Assembly (NCBI RefSeq): GCF_014203895.1
Contig: NZ_JACHJY010000006.1
Span: forward strand, 248,001-312,000
Length of the DNA stretch: 64,000 nt
Source of the DNA: Streptomyces nymphaeiformis
GTDB lineage: Bacteria; Actinomycetota; Actinomycetes; Streptomycetales; Streptomycetaceae
Direction: 5' to 3'
Shown here: positions 54,620-64,000 of the stretch, piece after piece
How the letters are laid out: every line of letters starts with the position of its first letter
How positions within the stretch are numbered: position 1 is the stretch's first letter
The notes under the pieces: model-generated
Seen by the model: the letters and a program-made list of their open reading frames with translations, nothing else
What the model was told of the DNA's origin: nothing
The model's database searches: none
Position numbers and translations under genes: made by a program

Positions 54620-54988
54620 TCATCCTCCGAGCAGGGCGCCGACGGCCTGGCCGACGGCCACGCCCGAGGCGAGGATGCCCGTCACCGCGCCCGCGTCCGT
54701 GAGGGCGCGGCGCAGGGCGGCGAGGCGGCCGGTGCCCGCGCTGCCCGTGCCCTCGATCTCGTCCTCCGCGTCGGAGAGTTCGGCGTCGAGCGCGGCCGTC
54801 TGCTCCGAGGGGACGACGCCCCCCAGGTCCGCGCGGAGCCGGCGGATGGCCTGGAGGAGCTCCTCCTGCCGGGCGTCGCGGGCGGGCTCGGCGCCGTTCA
54901 CCGTGCTGGTGACGGTGTTGTTGTCGCCGATGACGACGTTGCCACTGGTGTTGGTGACGTGAACGCCGTTCGCGGTGTTGTCAGCCAC
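54620..54988 (-). CDS. Small helical protein with N-terminal amyloid-like motif
   Basis: This 122-residue soluble protein of unknown family opens with a beta-type motif (about residues 8-30) reading VHVTNTSGNVVIGDNNTVTS, a RHIM/PP-like pattern (G-N-V-x-[VI]-G-x-x-N). A charged amphipathic helix follows (EELLQAIRRLRADLGGVV), then an acidic segment and a Gly/Ala/Val-rich C-terminus (ALTDAGAVTGILASGVAVGQAVGALLGG) that could insert in membranes. The motif is shared, 11 of 20 residues identical, with the C-terminus of the neighbouring 578-residue membrane protein. The gene overlaps that gene by 8 bases. Helical parts recall the actinobacterial DUF5955 family, weakly. Confidence 0.75.
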   Translation of the reverse strand: MADNTANGVHVTNTSGNVVIGDNNTVTSTVNGAEPARDARQEELLQAIRRLRADLGGVVPSEQTAALDAELSDAEDEIEGTGSAGTGRLAALRRALTDAGAVTGILASGVAVGQAVGALLGG

Positions 54989-56717
54989 GGTCGCCTCCGG
55001 TCGTGGAAGTGGTGAAGGTCTTGCTGGTCACGGTGTTGTGGTGCCCGACGGTCACGTTCCCCTTGGTGTTCTCGATGAACGTGCCGCCCTCCGCCACGTG
55101 CACGATCTTCTGCTCGAACTCGGCCGTCTCGTACCCGGCTTCGCGCAGCGCGAGCGTCACGCCGTTCGCGACCCGGTCCTGCACGCTCTTCAGGTAACGG
55201 CTGACGTCCATCTCCTGGAAGAGGGAGGCCTCGTCGTCGGATCCGAGCTCGCGGACCGAGGCCCACGGCCCCTCGGGCAGCGCGCCCGCGTGGCCGCCGG
55301 TGAGCACGCGCCACAGCTGGACGACGGAGCGGCCGATCGTGACGAGGGCGTCGCCGACCGAGCGCGGGGTCCGTCCGAGCGCCCAGACGGCCTTGCCGAA
55401 GTAGTGGTTGTGCCGGTAGCGGTGGGCGATCCGGTCGGCGTACCGGTAGAGCGGCTTCACCGGCCGCAGGACGTGCGGGGCGACCTCCAGCATGAGCATG
55501 CCGCCCTGGGTGTGGACGCGGACGAAGACCGTGGTGACGATCTCCTCGCCCCAGCCGCCGACCCGGATGCGGAGGAAGTGCCGGCGGGTCTCGCCGCCCT
55601 CCTCGATGGAGCGCGAGCGGTGCGCCTCGAAGCCCTCGGGGGTGTACGGCGCGTCCGTGCGGGCCGGCAGTCCGTCGACGGGCAGGAAGACCACCTCGTC
55701 GATCTCCAGCTCGCGCAGCCGGTCCCGTACGGCGGCCTGGAGCTGCGGCGAACCGTGCGTGGAGGGCACGCGGAGCGCCTCCAGGAGGGGGACGACGTGC
55801 CGCAGGACGGCGCTGTTGTCGAGCGGTTCGGGCGTCTTGCCGTCGAGGTTCTTGCGGGGGCGCAGCTCGACGGAGAGCGACCAGGGCTCGTACGGGGAGC
55901 CGGCGCCGCAGAACGGGTCGTGGGAGCCGTACATGATCAGCCGGGCGTGCTGCTCGACCCGGATCCGGTCGCGGAGCCGGCGGAAGCGGGCGCCCTCGGC
56001 CTGTTCGGCCGGGTCGGAGCGCTGGTCGGCGAAGCGCTCGCGGGACAGCTCCTGGGTGAGCGCGCGGGCGAACTGGCCGCGCTGGACGGCGACCGCCCAG
56101 GCCACGAGGAGCGGCACGGCGATGGTGATCCACACCTCGAGCGGGCCGACCTGCCACAGCTCCTCGGCGACGAAGCTGACCGCGAGGGCGAGGAATTCGC
56201 CCGTGTCGGAGAGCGCGCCGGCGGGCTCCCAGCCGGACTCGTCGTCGGCGAACGCGAGGGCGAGGAGGAACAGCGCGGACTGGGCGAACATCAGCCGTCC
56301 GTACCAGCGCAGCAGGAACGCGGCGACGACCCGGTACACGGGGGCGACGGCGGGGCCGCGCACCCAGCGGGCGAGGGAAAGGAACAGGTAGGGGGTGAGG
56401 ACGAGGGCGACCAGGCCCTTGGTGAGGGGGATCGCGACGATCCAGAGGGCGAGGATGCCGGCGGCCCAGGCGAGTTCGACGCGGCGGGCGCGCAGCGCGT
56501 GGGCGAGGACGCGGCTCGCGTCGTGGCCGAGGGAGGGGGCGGCGAAGCGCTCCTCGTGGACGTAGAGCTCGTCGATGACCGCGTCACGGAAGCGGTCGTC
56601 GAGGTAGGTGCCGGCGCAGAGCAGCCGGGTCGCCTCGCTGGCGGCGGGTAAACGGCGCGGGTCTACGGCGGCGGACGGCGGTCCACTGGGCTGGTGAGGT
56701 ACGAACGACTGCGCCAA
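54981..56717 (-). CDS. Large membrane protein with C-terminal amyloid-like motif
   Basis: This 578-residue protein of unknown family has a first soluble helical part (AASEATRLLCAGTYLDDRFRDAVIDELYVHEERFAAP). Transmembrane helices lie at about 82-125, 130-160 and 195-215. A cytoplasmic region of about 300 residues follows, with beta/alpha character (SLSVELRPRKNLDGKTPEPLDNSAVLRHVVPLLEALRVP, then EVVFLPVDGLPARTDAPYT). Near residue 550 comes TFIENTKGNVTVGHHNTVTS and a short tail. The motif nearly repeats that of the next gene. The start is TTG (56717) with GGGGG just upstream. It resembles no enzyme I know and could be a sensor or receptor. Confidence 0.8.
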   Translation of the reverse strand: MAQSFVPHQPSGPPSAAVDPRRLPAASEATRLLCAGTYLDDRFRDAVIDELYVHEERFAAPSLGHDASRVLAHALRARRVELAWAAGILALWIVAIPLTKGLVALVLTPYLFLSLARWVRGPAVAPVYRVVAAFLLRWYGRLMFAQSALFLLALAFADDESGWEPAGALSDTGEFLALAVSFVAEELWQVGPLEVWITIAVPLLVAWAVAVQRGQFARALTQELSRERFADQRSDPAEQAEGARFRRLRDRIRVEQHARLIMYGSHDPFCGAGSPYEPWSLSVELRPRKNLDGKTPEPLDNSAVLRHVVPLLEALRVPSTHGSPQLQAAVRDRLRELEIDEVVFLPVDGLPARTDAPYTPEGFEAHRSRSIEEGGETRRHFLRIRVGGWGEEIVTTVFVRVHTQGGMLMLEVAPHVLRPVKPLYRYADRIAHRYRHNHYFGKAVWALGRTPRSVGDALVTIGRSVVQLWRVLTGGHAGALPEGPWASVRELGSDDEASLFQEMDVSRYLKSVQDRVANGVTLALREAGYETAEFEQKIVHVAEGGTFIENTKGNVTVGHHNTVTSKTFTTSTTGGDRG

Positions 56718-56821
56718 AACTCCCCCGATTGAGTGGAACTGTCCATGTTTCCCGCCGAGTTGGCCAGGAACCGGTGGGACAGCATAGGGGAGGCGGGCAC
56801 TCCGCGTCGGCCCGGAAAAAC

Positions 56822-56865
56822 GGCGCCCCCGGGCCGTACGGTCGGTCGTACGGCCCGGGGGCGCC
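56822..56865 (-). terminator. Strong intrinsic terminator of mdh
   Basis: A perfect 19-bp stem (arms 56822-56840 and 56847-56865, loop GTCGGT) is followed in the minus direction by GCCGTTTTTCC. It lies 28 bases after the mdh stop. This is the most canonical terminator in the window. Confidence 0.85.
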
Positions 56866-56892
56866 GAGAGCGTGAAGCTACAGCAGTCAGCT

Positions 56893-57882
<990 letters not shown>

Positions 57883-57950
57883 GGCGATCTCCGTAAGACA
57901 GCTGGCGGTGGGGGTCCCTGCCCCTGATGCTGGACGGCTCCCCTGATCGA

Positions 57951-57972
57951 CGATCGATCACGTGATCGATCG
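57951..57972. promoter_or_regulatory. 22-bp perfect palindrome upstream of mdh
   Basis: The half-site CGATCGATCAC is followed directly by its reverse complement. The palindrome ends 69 bases before the mdh ATG, in the right place for an operator or activator site. I recognise no known binding motif; the regulator is unknown. Confidence 0.6.
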
Positions 57973-58185
57973 GTGTCTCGACGTGAAGAGATATCCAGCG
58001 GTCAGGCTATCCGACCCGGACCCCCGCGAATCCCCATCCCCTTGTGGTCCGGCTCACTGCCACCCGTCCGGGGACGGTCACCGGCGGCGGATGCGGGGCC
58101 GAGATAGCGGAATGGTCACTTCCGTGCCACAGCGCGCCGACGGAGCTTGTACCCGGCTCGGCGTGCACATGACCCTTGAACACGA

Positions 58186-58223
58186 CGGCGCCCGCCCTCC
58201 CACGGGGGAGAGGGCGGGCGCCG
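58186..58223 (-). terminator. Terminator of the folD-DUF3017 operon
   Basis: CGGCGCCCGCCCTC (58186-58199) pairs perfectly with GAGGGCGGGCGCCG (58210-58223), loop of 10; the minus strand continues TCGTGTTC. It begins 20 bases after the DUF3017 stop. Confidence 0.65.
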
Positions 58224-58242
58224 TGCCGCACGACCCGTGCGG

Positions 58243-58740
58243 CTAGGTGACCGTGAGGTGGAGGACGTCCTCCAGGAACGGGATCCGCAGCCACGGGTGC
58301 GGCTGCACCATGAGCGCGAGCAGCACGATCAGACCGCCCATCACCCCGTACGTGATCATGTCCGTGAAGCGGGAGCGGACGGCCAGCATGCCGACGGACG
58401 GCAGCACCCGCCGCATCGCCGCGCCCGCGAGGAGCGCCGTCCCGACGAGGATCGCGCCGACCCGGAAGGCCTGCGGGAACGGGTCCGTCCCCACCACGAG
58501 CAGGCCGAGCCCGGCGAGCACGAGGACGGTGAGCAGCGGCCACTGGCGCGCGGGCGCCGGGGCGTCGCCGGGGGCCGCGCGGCCGCCGCCCTCGGGGCGC
58601 GCGGTGTCGGTGGTGAGCCGCTGCCGCGGCCCCTTCGCGCCGCCCTCCGCGGCGACGCCCGCGACCTCCGCGCCGCCCGCGCCGTTCACGGCTTCCGGGC
58701 CGTCCGGGTTACCGGGTGTCCCCGGGGTCCCGGAGGTCAC
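58243..58740 (-). CDS. DUF3017 membrane protein
   Basis: This 165-residue protein has a disordered N-terminus of about 85 residues and three membrane helices (WPLLTVLVLAGLGLLVVG, FRVGAILVGTALLAGAAMRRVLP and FTDMITYGVMGGLIVLLALMV). It ends PHPWLRIPFLEDVLHLTVT. RVGAILVGTALLAGAAMRRVLP...GMLAVRSRFTDMITYGVMGG is the DUF3017 signature. GTG starts 1 base after the folD stop, so the two genes are co-translated. This linkage to folD is common in Streptomyces; the function is unknown. Confidence 0.83.
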   Translation of the reverse strand: MTSGTPGTPGNPDGPEAVNGAGGAEVAGVAAEGGAKGPRQRLTTDTARPEGGGRAAPGDAPAPARQWPLLTVLVLAGLGLLVVGTDPFPQAFRVGAILVGTALLAGAAMRRVLPSVGMLAVRSRFTDMITYGVMGGLIVLLALMVQPHPWLRIPFLEDVLHLTVT

Positions 58741-58741
58741 C

Positions 58742-59602
58742 TCAGAGCGCCGCGGCCGCGCGCTCGGCGGCCTCGACGACGTTGACGAGGAGCTGCGCAC
58801 GGGTCATCGGGCCCACGCCGCCGGGGTTCGGGGAGATCCAGGCGGCCACCTCGGCGACGCCCGGGTCCACGTCGCCGAGGATCTTGCCCTCGCCGTTGCG
58901 GGAGACGCCGACGTCGAGGACGGCCGCGCCCGGCTTCACGTCCTCGGGCTTGATCAGGTGCGGCACGCCGGCGGCCGCGACGATGATGTCGGCGTTGCGC
59001 AGGTGCGCCGAGAGGTCCCGGGTGCCGGTGTGGCACTGGGTCACGGTCGCGTTCTCGGAGCGGCGGGTCAGGATGAGCGGCATCGGGCGTCCGATGGTGA
59101 CGCCGCGGCCGACGACGACGACCTCGGCGCCGTTGATCTCCACGCCGTGGGCGCGGAGCAGGGTGACGATGCCGTTCGGCGTGCAGGGCAGCGGCGCGGG
59201 CTCGTTGAGGACGAGGCGGCCGAGGTTGGTCGGGTGCAGACCGTCGGCGTCCTTGGCCGGGTCCATGAGCTCCAGGATGCGGTTCTCGTCGATGCCCTTG
59301 GGCAGCGGCAGCTGGACGATGTAGCCGGTGCAGGCCGGGTCCTCGTTGAGCTCCCGTACGACCGCCTCGATCTCCTCCTGGGTGGCGGTGCCCGGCAGGG
59401 TGCGCTGGATCGAGGCGAGGCCGACCTGCGCGCAGTCGCGGTGCTTTCCGGCCACGTACTTCTGGCTGGCCGGGTCGTCGCCGACCAGGATCGTGCCGAG
59501 ACCGGGCGTGATGCCCTTCTCCTTGAGGGCCGCCACACGGACGGTGAGATCGGACTTGATCGCGGCTGCGGTGGCCTTGCCATCGAGAATCTGGGCGCTC
59601 AT
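58742..59602 (-). CDS. folD: Bifunctional methylenetetrahydrofolate dehydrogenase/cyclohydrolase
   Basis: This 286-residue enzyme interconverts methylene-, methenyl- and 10-formyl-tetrahydrofolate. Motifs: ILDGKATAAAIKSDL at the start, the catalytic lysine in SQKYVAGKHRDCAQVG near 55, YIVQLPLPKGIDENRIL near 95, TPNGIVTLLRAHG near 140 and the NADP-binding VVGRGVTIGRPMPLIL near 163. GAAVLDVGVSRNGEGKILGDVDP follows near 220. The ATG at 59602 has GGGAGGAT upstream. No ZTP riboswitch was found in its leader, unlike glyA. DUF3017 follows directly. Confidence 0.95.
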   Translation of the reverse strand: MSAQILDGKATAAAIKSDLTVRVAALKEKGITPGLGTILVGDDPASQKYVAGKHRDCAQVGLASIQRTLPGTATQEEIEAVVRELNEDPACTGYIVQLPLPKGIDENRILELMDPAKDADGLHPTNLGRLVLNEPAPLPCTPNGIVTLLRAHGVEINGAEVVVVGRGVTIGRPMPLILTRRSENATVTQCHTGTRDLSAHLRNADIIVAAAGVPHLIKPEDVKPGAAVLDVGVSRNGEGKILGDVDPGVAEVAAWISPNPGGVGPMTRAQLLVNVVEAAERAAAAL

Positions 59603-59850
59603 GGAGACATCCTCCCGGATGACCCCCGCGTTGTTCCAATTCGCCCGGACGGAACGGCCGCCGATACGGAGCGACAGGTTGCACTTGCACAACTTCGGTA
59701 CGTATCGACTGGACAAAATCTCGCCGTTGCCACCACGATGACCGCGCAGTATCGCGGAAAGTGCCGGGGGGTATCCGCTCACATGCCGTGAAAGTCCTCC
59801 GCGCGGGCCGCGTCGTCCCCGCACAAGGAAATTCACGGAGGAACCCCTCG

Positions 59851-60576
59851 ATGAGCTTCGGCGACCCGAACAACCCCTACGGCCAGCCGCAGGACCCGAA
59901 CCAGCAGCAGCCCGGCTACGGCTACCCGCAGCAGGCCCCGCAGGGCGTTCCCCAGCAGGGCTACGGCTACCCGCAGCAGCCGGGCGCGCCGGGCGCGTAC
60001 CCCCAGGCCCCGGGCACCATCCAGGCGAACAACGGCTACATCAACGTGCACGGCCTCGGCACCGTGCAGGTCGCCTCGATGGGCCTGCGCTTCGCCGCTC
60101 GCCTGATCGACGGTGTCGCCATCGGCATCTTGTACTGGATCCTGTCGGCCATCGGCGTGGCCGGCGCGGTGGGCGCGGCCAAGAGCGTCGAAGACTGCAC
60201 CGCCATGGACCCGGCGTCCTCGGCGTACCAGACCTGCCTCAACGACCAGGCCGAGGCCGTCGGCGGCATCTTCGCCGCCTTCTTCGGCGTGCTCCTCCTG
60301 CTGAGCATCGCCACCATGCTCTACGAGTGGCTGATGATCGCCTTGGTCGGCGCCACGCTCGGCAAGATGGCGCTCGGCCTCCGCGTCGTCAAGGAGAACA
60401 CGGGCGGCAAGCCGGGTCTCGGCGGCGGCTTCATCCGCTGGATCATCCCGACGCTCGGCTCGATCGTCTGCGGCATCGGCCTGCTCCTCGTCTACCTGTC
60501 GCCGTTCTTCGACAGCACCGGCAAGACGCAGGGCTGGCACGACCGTGCCGCCGGCACGGTCGTCATCAAGAAGTAA
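59851..60576 (+). CDS. RDD-family membrane protein
   Basis: This 241-residue protein has a Gln/Pro/Gly/Tyr-rich N-terminus (QQQPGYGYPQQAPQGVPQQGYG) and three to four transmembrane helices. The RDD motif appears as MGLRFAARLIDGVAIGILYWIL near residue 72, with LGKMALGLRVVKENTGGKPGLGGGFIRW near 175 and the C-terminal GWHDRAAGTVVIKK. It may be a transporter of ions or solutes; the function is unknown. ATG has GGAGG 9 bases upstream. It is divergent from folD. Confidence 0.87.
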   Translation: MSFGDPNNPYGQPQDPNQQQPGYGYPQQAPQGVPQQGYGYPQQPGAPGAYPQAPGTIQANNGYINVHGLGTVQVASMGLRFAARLIDGVAIGILYWILSAIGVAGAVGAAKSVEDCTAMDPASSAYQTCLNDQAEAVGGIFAAFFGVLLLLSIATMLYEWLMIALVGATLGKMALGLRVVKENTGGKPGLGGGFIRWIIPTLGSIVCGIGLLLVYLSPFFDSTGKTQGWHDRAAGTVVIKK

Positions 60577-60600
60577 TCCCGCAGCGGGTACCCCGCTGCT

Positions 60601-60637
60601 CCGAGGGCCGTCCGGCACAGCGCCGGGCGGCCCTCGG
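60601..60637. terminator. Bidirectional hairpin between convergent RDD and DUF2079 genes
   Basis: CCGAGGGCCGTCCGGC (60601-60616) pairs with 60622-60637 over 16 positions with one G-T wobble, loop of 5. It lies between two convergent stops (60576 and 60664). Confidence 0.65.
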
Positions 60638-60663
60638 CCGTTGTCCGCGGGCTCAGGTCCGTT

Positions 60664-62139
60664 TCAGGACCGCTTCAGGACCGCGAAGCCGTCCGAGCGG
60701 TAGGCGATCTCGTACCGCGCCTCGGGGTGCAGCTGCGCGGCCAGCTGCGCCGGATCCGACACCTGCTGACCCCAGCCGCGCAGGTCGAAGGCGAGGTAGT
60801 CCGGGGTGGCGCCCTTGGACGTGCCCACCCAGTAGACCCGGTGGCCGGCCGTGAGGTGCGCGAGGAGCGAGACGTCCGCCTCGACGCTCACCCCCTCCGG
60901 GACGGCGTCGACCGCCGCCCGCGCCTCCAGGGTCCGGCTGTCCGTCCTGTACGTCTCCGGCTTCGTGAGCTCCCGCAGCGGCAGGTTCGCGGCGAGGACG
61001 AGCCCCACCGCCGTCGCCACCGGGATCACGACCTTCCCGTACGAGACGAGCCAGGCACGCGGCGAGGTGCGGACCGCGCGGACGCCGTCCACGAGGGCCA
61101 GGAAGACGACGGGCATGAGGATCGCGCTGTAGTGCCAGTGCATGCCCCAGTGGTTGGGGTCCTGGGAGAGGAAGCGCCAGCCGAGGGTCGGCAGGACGAG
61201 CAGGATCAGCGGGGAGCGCAGGGCGAGGAAGCCGGTGATCGCGAGCAGGTAGAACACCATCTCCCACCGCTCGCCCGAGGCGAGGGCGTCGCCGATGACC
61301 TGCCCGAAGGAGGTGTCGGCGCCCTGGCCGGTCTTCTCGATCTTGGACCAGTAGTCGTACTGGCCGAGCTTGCTCGCCGCCGGGATCAGGACGAGGACCG
61401 TCAGCGCGAAGGCCGCCGTGCCGAAGCCCGCCAGGGCCGCGCCCAGCTTCTTCTGGCCCTTCAGGAAGAGGACCGCGCCGACCATGGCGACGGTGAGGCC
61501 CATGTCCTCCTTGACCAGGACGAGCGGGGCCGACCAGGCGGCGGCCGCGGTCCAGCGCCCGAGGAGCAGGGCCCGGCAGGCCAGGGCGAGCAGCGGGACG
61601 GCGAAGGCGATCTCGTGGAAGTCGGACTTGACGGCCTCCTGGAGGCCCCAGGACAGCCCGTACGCGATCGTCAGGCCGATGCCGGCGGCCCGGCTGCCGA
61701 GGATCTGCTGGGTGGTGCGGCCGACGACCACGGCGGAGGCGGCGAAGAGCGCGGCCTGCCCGAGGAGCAGCGAGGCCGGGGAGGGCCAGATCCAGTAGAG
61801 CGGCGCGAGCAGCGCGGTGACGGGGCTGAAGTGGTCGCCGAGTATCTGGAAGCCGGGGCCCTTGATGTCGACGACGGGCGCGCGGAACTCGGCGTACGCC
61901 CTGACCGACTGCCCGAAGATCCCGAGGTCCCAGGAGGGCGTGCGGAAGTGCGCGTACTGCACCCAGGAATAGAGGAAGTACAGGCCGCAGAGGACGCCCG
62001 CGAGGATCAGGTACGGGCGGAGGGGGGCCGGAGAGAGGCCCTCGGACGGCTCGGCGTCGGTGGACTCCGCAGCGGGCCTGTTCAGTACGTCCAACACCAC
62101 GTCCCCCACTACCGGCGGCCGACAAAAGAGCCAACCCAT
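60664..62139 (-). CDS. DUF2079 polytopic membrane protein
   Basis: This protein of about 491 residues has roughly ten helices and the DUF2079 pattern SWVQYAHFRTPSWDLGIFGQSVRAYAEFRAPVVDIKGPGFQILGDHFSPVTALLAPLYWIWPSP near residue 75. HWHYSAILMPVVFLALVDGV then follows near 330, and a soluble C-terminus comes last (EADVSLLAHLTAGHRVYWVGTSKGATPDYLAFDLRGWG). The layout is that of GT-C-like membrane proteins, so a lipid-linked-sugar transferase is possible, without proof. The start is uncertain: ATG 62139 has no ribosome site; GTGs at 62097 or 62100 follow a GGGGGAC. It may be transcribed from a promoter after the purH terminator. Confidence 0.84.
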   Translation of the reverse strand: MGWLFCRPPVVGDVVLDVLNRPAAESTDAEPSEGLSPAPLRPYLILAGVLCGLYFLYSWVQYAHFRTPSWDLGIFGQSVRAYAEFRAPVVDIKGPGFQILGDHFSPVTALLAPLYWIWPSPASLLLGQAALFAASAVVVGRTTQQILGSRAAGIGLTIAYGLSWGLQEAVKSDFHEIAFAVPLLALACRALLLGRWTAAAAWSAPLVLVKEDMGLTVAMVGAVLFLKGQKKLGAALAGFGTAAFALTVLVLIPAASKLGQYDYWSKIEKTGQGADTSFGQVIGDALASGERWEMVFYLLAITGFLALRSPLILLVLPTLGWRFLSQDPNHWGMHWHYSAILMPVVFLALVDGVRAVRTSPRAWLVSYGKVVIPVATAVGLVLAANLPLRELTKPETYRTDSRTLEARAAVDAVPEGVSVEADVSLLAHLTAGHRVYWVGTSKGATPDYLAFDLRGWGQQVSDPAQLAAQLHPEARYEIAYRSDGFAVLKRS

Positions 62140-62182
62140 TAGAACAGAGTCCACCCGATCGGCGGAGTCGCCGGGCACGCGC

Positions 62183-62212
62183 ACAGGGCCCCCGCGAGCG
62201 CGGGAGCCCTGT
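62183..62212 (-). terminator. Terminator of the purN-purH operon
   Basis: ACAGGGCCCCCGCG (62183-62196) pairs with CGCGGGAGCCCTGT (62199-62212) except for one C/A mismatch, loop of 2. It lies 20 bases after the purH stop. Confidence 0.65.
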
Positions 62213-62231
62213 GTTCAGCGTGGGGTCACCG

Positions 62232-63771
<1,540 letters not shown>

Positions 63772-63797
<26 letters not shown>

Positions 63798-64000
63798 GAA
63801 CCTTTCGTCCCTCAATGCGGTAGCCGTGCCGGGCGAGACGCCCCACGACGTCGACGAGCAGCGAGCGCTCGACTTCCTTGATGCGCTCGTGCAGAGCGGC
63901 TTCATCGTCCTCGTCCCGCACCTCGACCACGCCCTGGGCGATGATCGGGCCGGTGTCGACACCGTCGTCGACGAAGTGGACGGTGCATCCGGTGACCTTC
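63772..64000 (-). CDS. purN: Phosphoribosylglycinamide formyltransferase (3' part)
   Basis: Only the last 75 codons are in the window. Reading from the edge: KVTGCTVHFVDDGVDTGPII, with the catalytic-loop pattern TVHFVDDGVDTGPI of GAR transformylases, then AQGVVEV, and a helical C-terminus (EAALHERIKEVERSLLVDVVGRLARHGYRIEGRKV). TAA at 63774-63772. It formylates GAR with 10-formyl-tetrahydrofolate in purine synthesis. The last 26 bases overlap the start of purH in another frame. Confidence 0.93.

Larger units (their letters stand above)
57883..58242. other. Intergenic region upstream of mdh
   Basis: These 360 bases hold the mdh promoter area with the 22-bp palindrome at 57951-57972 and the terminator of the folD-DUF3017 operon at 58186-58223. 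Open frames here have arginine/proline-rich translations and no ribosome sites; I see no gene. Confidence 0.6.

Noticed and set aside
59603..59850. ZTP riboswitch before folD
   Set aside because: No GGCGACTGGCG or CGCCTGGGCA halves occur in the folD leader; only glyA has the aptamer.

Overview
The window is about 72% GC chromosomal DNA with strong third-position G/C bias, ATGA/GTGA/TGATG start-stop junctions, lipoprotein signals, ECF-type regulation and many apparently leaderless genes. Gene content and order (purN-purH, folD-DUF3017, mdh, glyA, trpS, the SCO4848-family gene beside a D-Ala-D-Ala carboxypeptidase, the sdh operon, a cell-wall glycopolymer cluster, a BMP-type nucleoside importer) point to Streptomyces. 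As I recall it, this is the conserved core region covering roughly SCO4814 to SCO4885 of S. coelicolor, here in inverted order. I see no insertion sequences, prophage, tRNA or rRNA genes, CRISPR arrays or low-GC islands. It is an ordinary core region with a few unusual modules inside it.

Layout. 1-4102: a BMP/ABC nucleoside-type importer (binding lipoprotein, double ATPase, two permeases, the last cut by the window edge). 4485-5729: an M20 amidohydrolase. 5846-13060: a divergent six-gene cluster for a nonulosonic (Kdn-like) cell-wall polymer: NeuB-type synthase, CMP-transferase fused to a KdsC-type phosphatase, two POLYSIA-family transferases, a DUF6716 transferase and a GT2 transferase. 13128-16299: MerR regulator, LysE exporter, stand-alone methylmalonyl-CoA-mutase-type large subunit. 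16487-23779: L,D-transpeptidase lipoprotein, sigma factor with a membrane partner, Clp_N/HTH regulator, two poorly characterised genes, GH20 hexosaminidase. 23967-28135: a degenerate OHCU-decarboxylase-like gene, then sdhCDAB. 28239-33194: small membrane protein, MarR/MFS pair, hydrolase and a TetR-controlled operon. 33191-38708: peptide-binding protein, metallophosphoesterase, SCO4848-family protein, D-Ala-D-Ala carboxypeptidase and a BrkB protein. 38801-42771: a complete decaprenylphosphoryl-arabinose (DPA)-type gene set. 42825-47331: 2H phosphoesterase, trpS, glyA with a ZTP riboswitch, rocD. 47502-53425: polysaccharide deacetylase with a DasR-like site, a YgiC-like ATP-grasp protein and lipoprotein, DMT exporter, MocR regulator, AhpD-like and PEP-mutase-like proteins. 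53419-56717: a three-gene operon of unknown function in which two proteins carry the same RHIM/amyloid-like motif. 56893-64000: mdh, DUF3017, folD, RDD protein, DUF2079 protein, purH and the 3' end of purN.

How the genes fit together. Several loci serve one-carbon and purine metabolism (glyA under a ZTP riboswitch, folD, purN, purH) and the TCA cycle (sdhCDAB, mdh). A second theme is the envelope: Kdn-type glycopolymer, L,D-transpeptidase, D,D-carboxypeptidase, polysaccharide deacetylase, DPA synthesis and hexosaminidase. The most novel-looking module is the 53419-56717 operon. Next come the mirror-image promoters that drive the glycopolymer cluster from one intergenic region, and the ZTP riboswitch with two mutually exclusive downstream hairpins.

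Start codons were re-chosen by Shine-Dalgarno sequences or by a recurrent leaderless signature (TANNNT, 6-8 bases, then ATG/GTG). All functional calls come from reading motifs; no database search was run.
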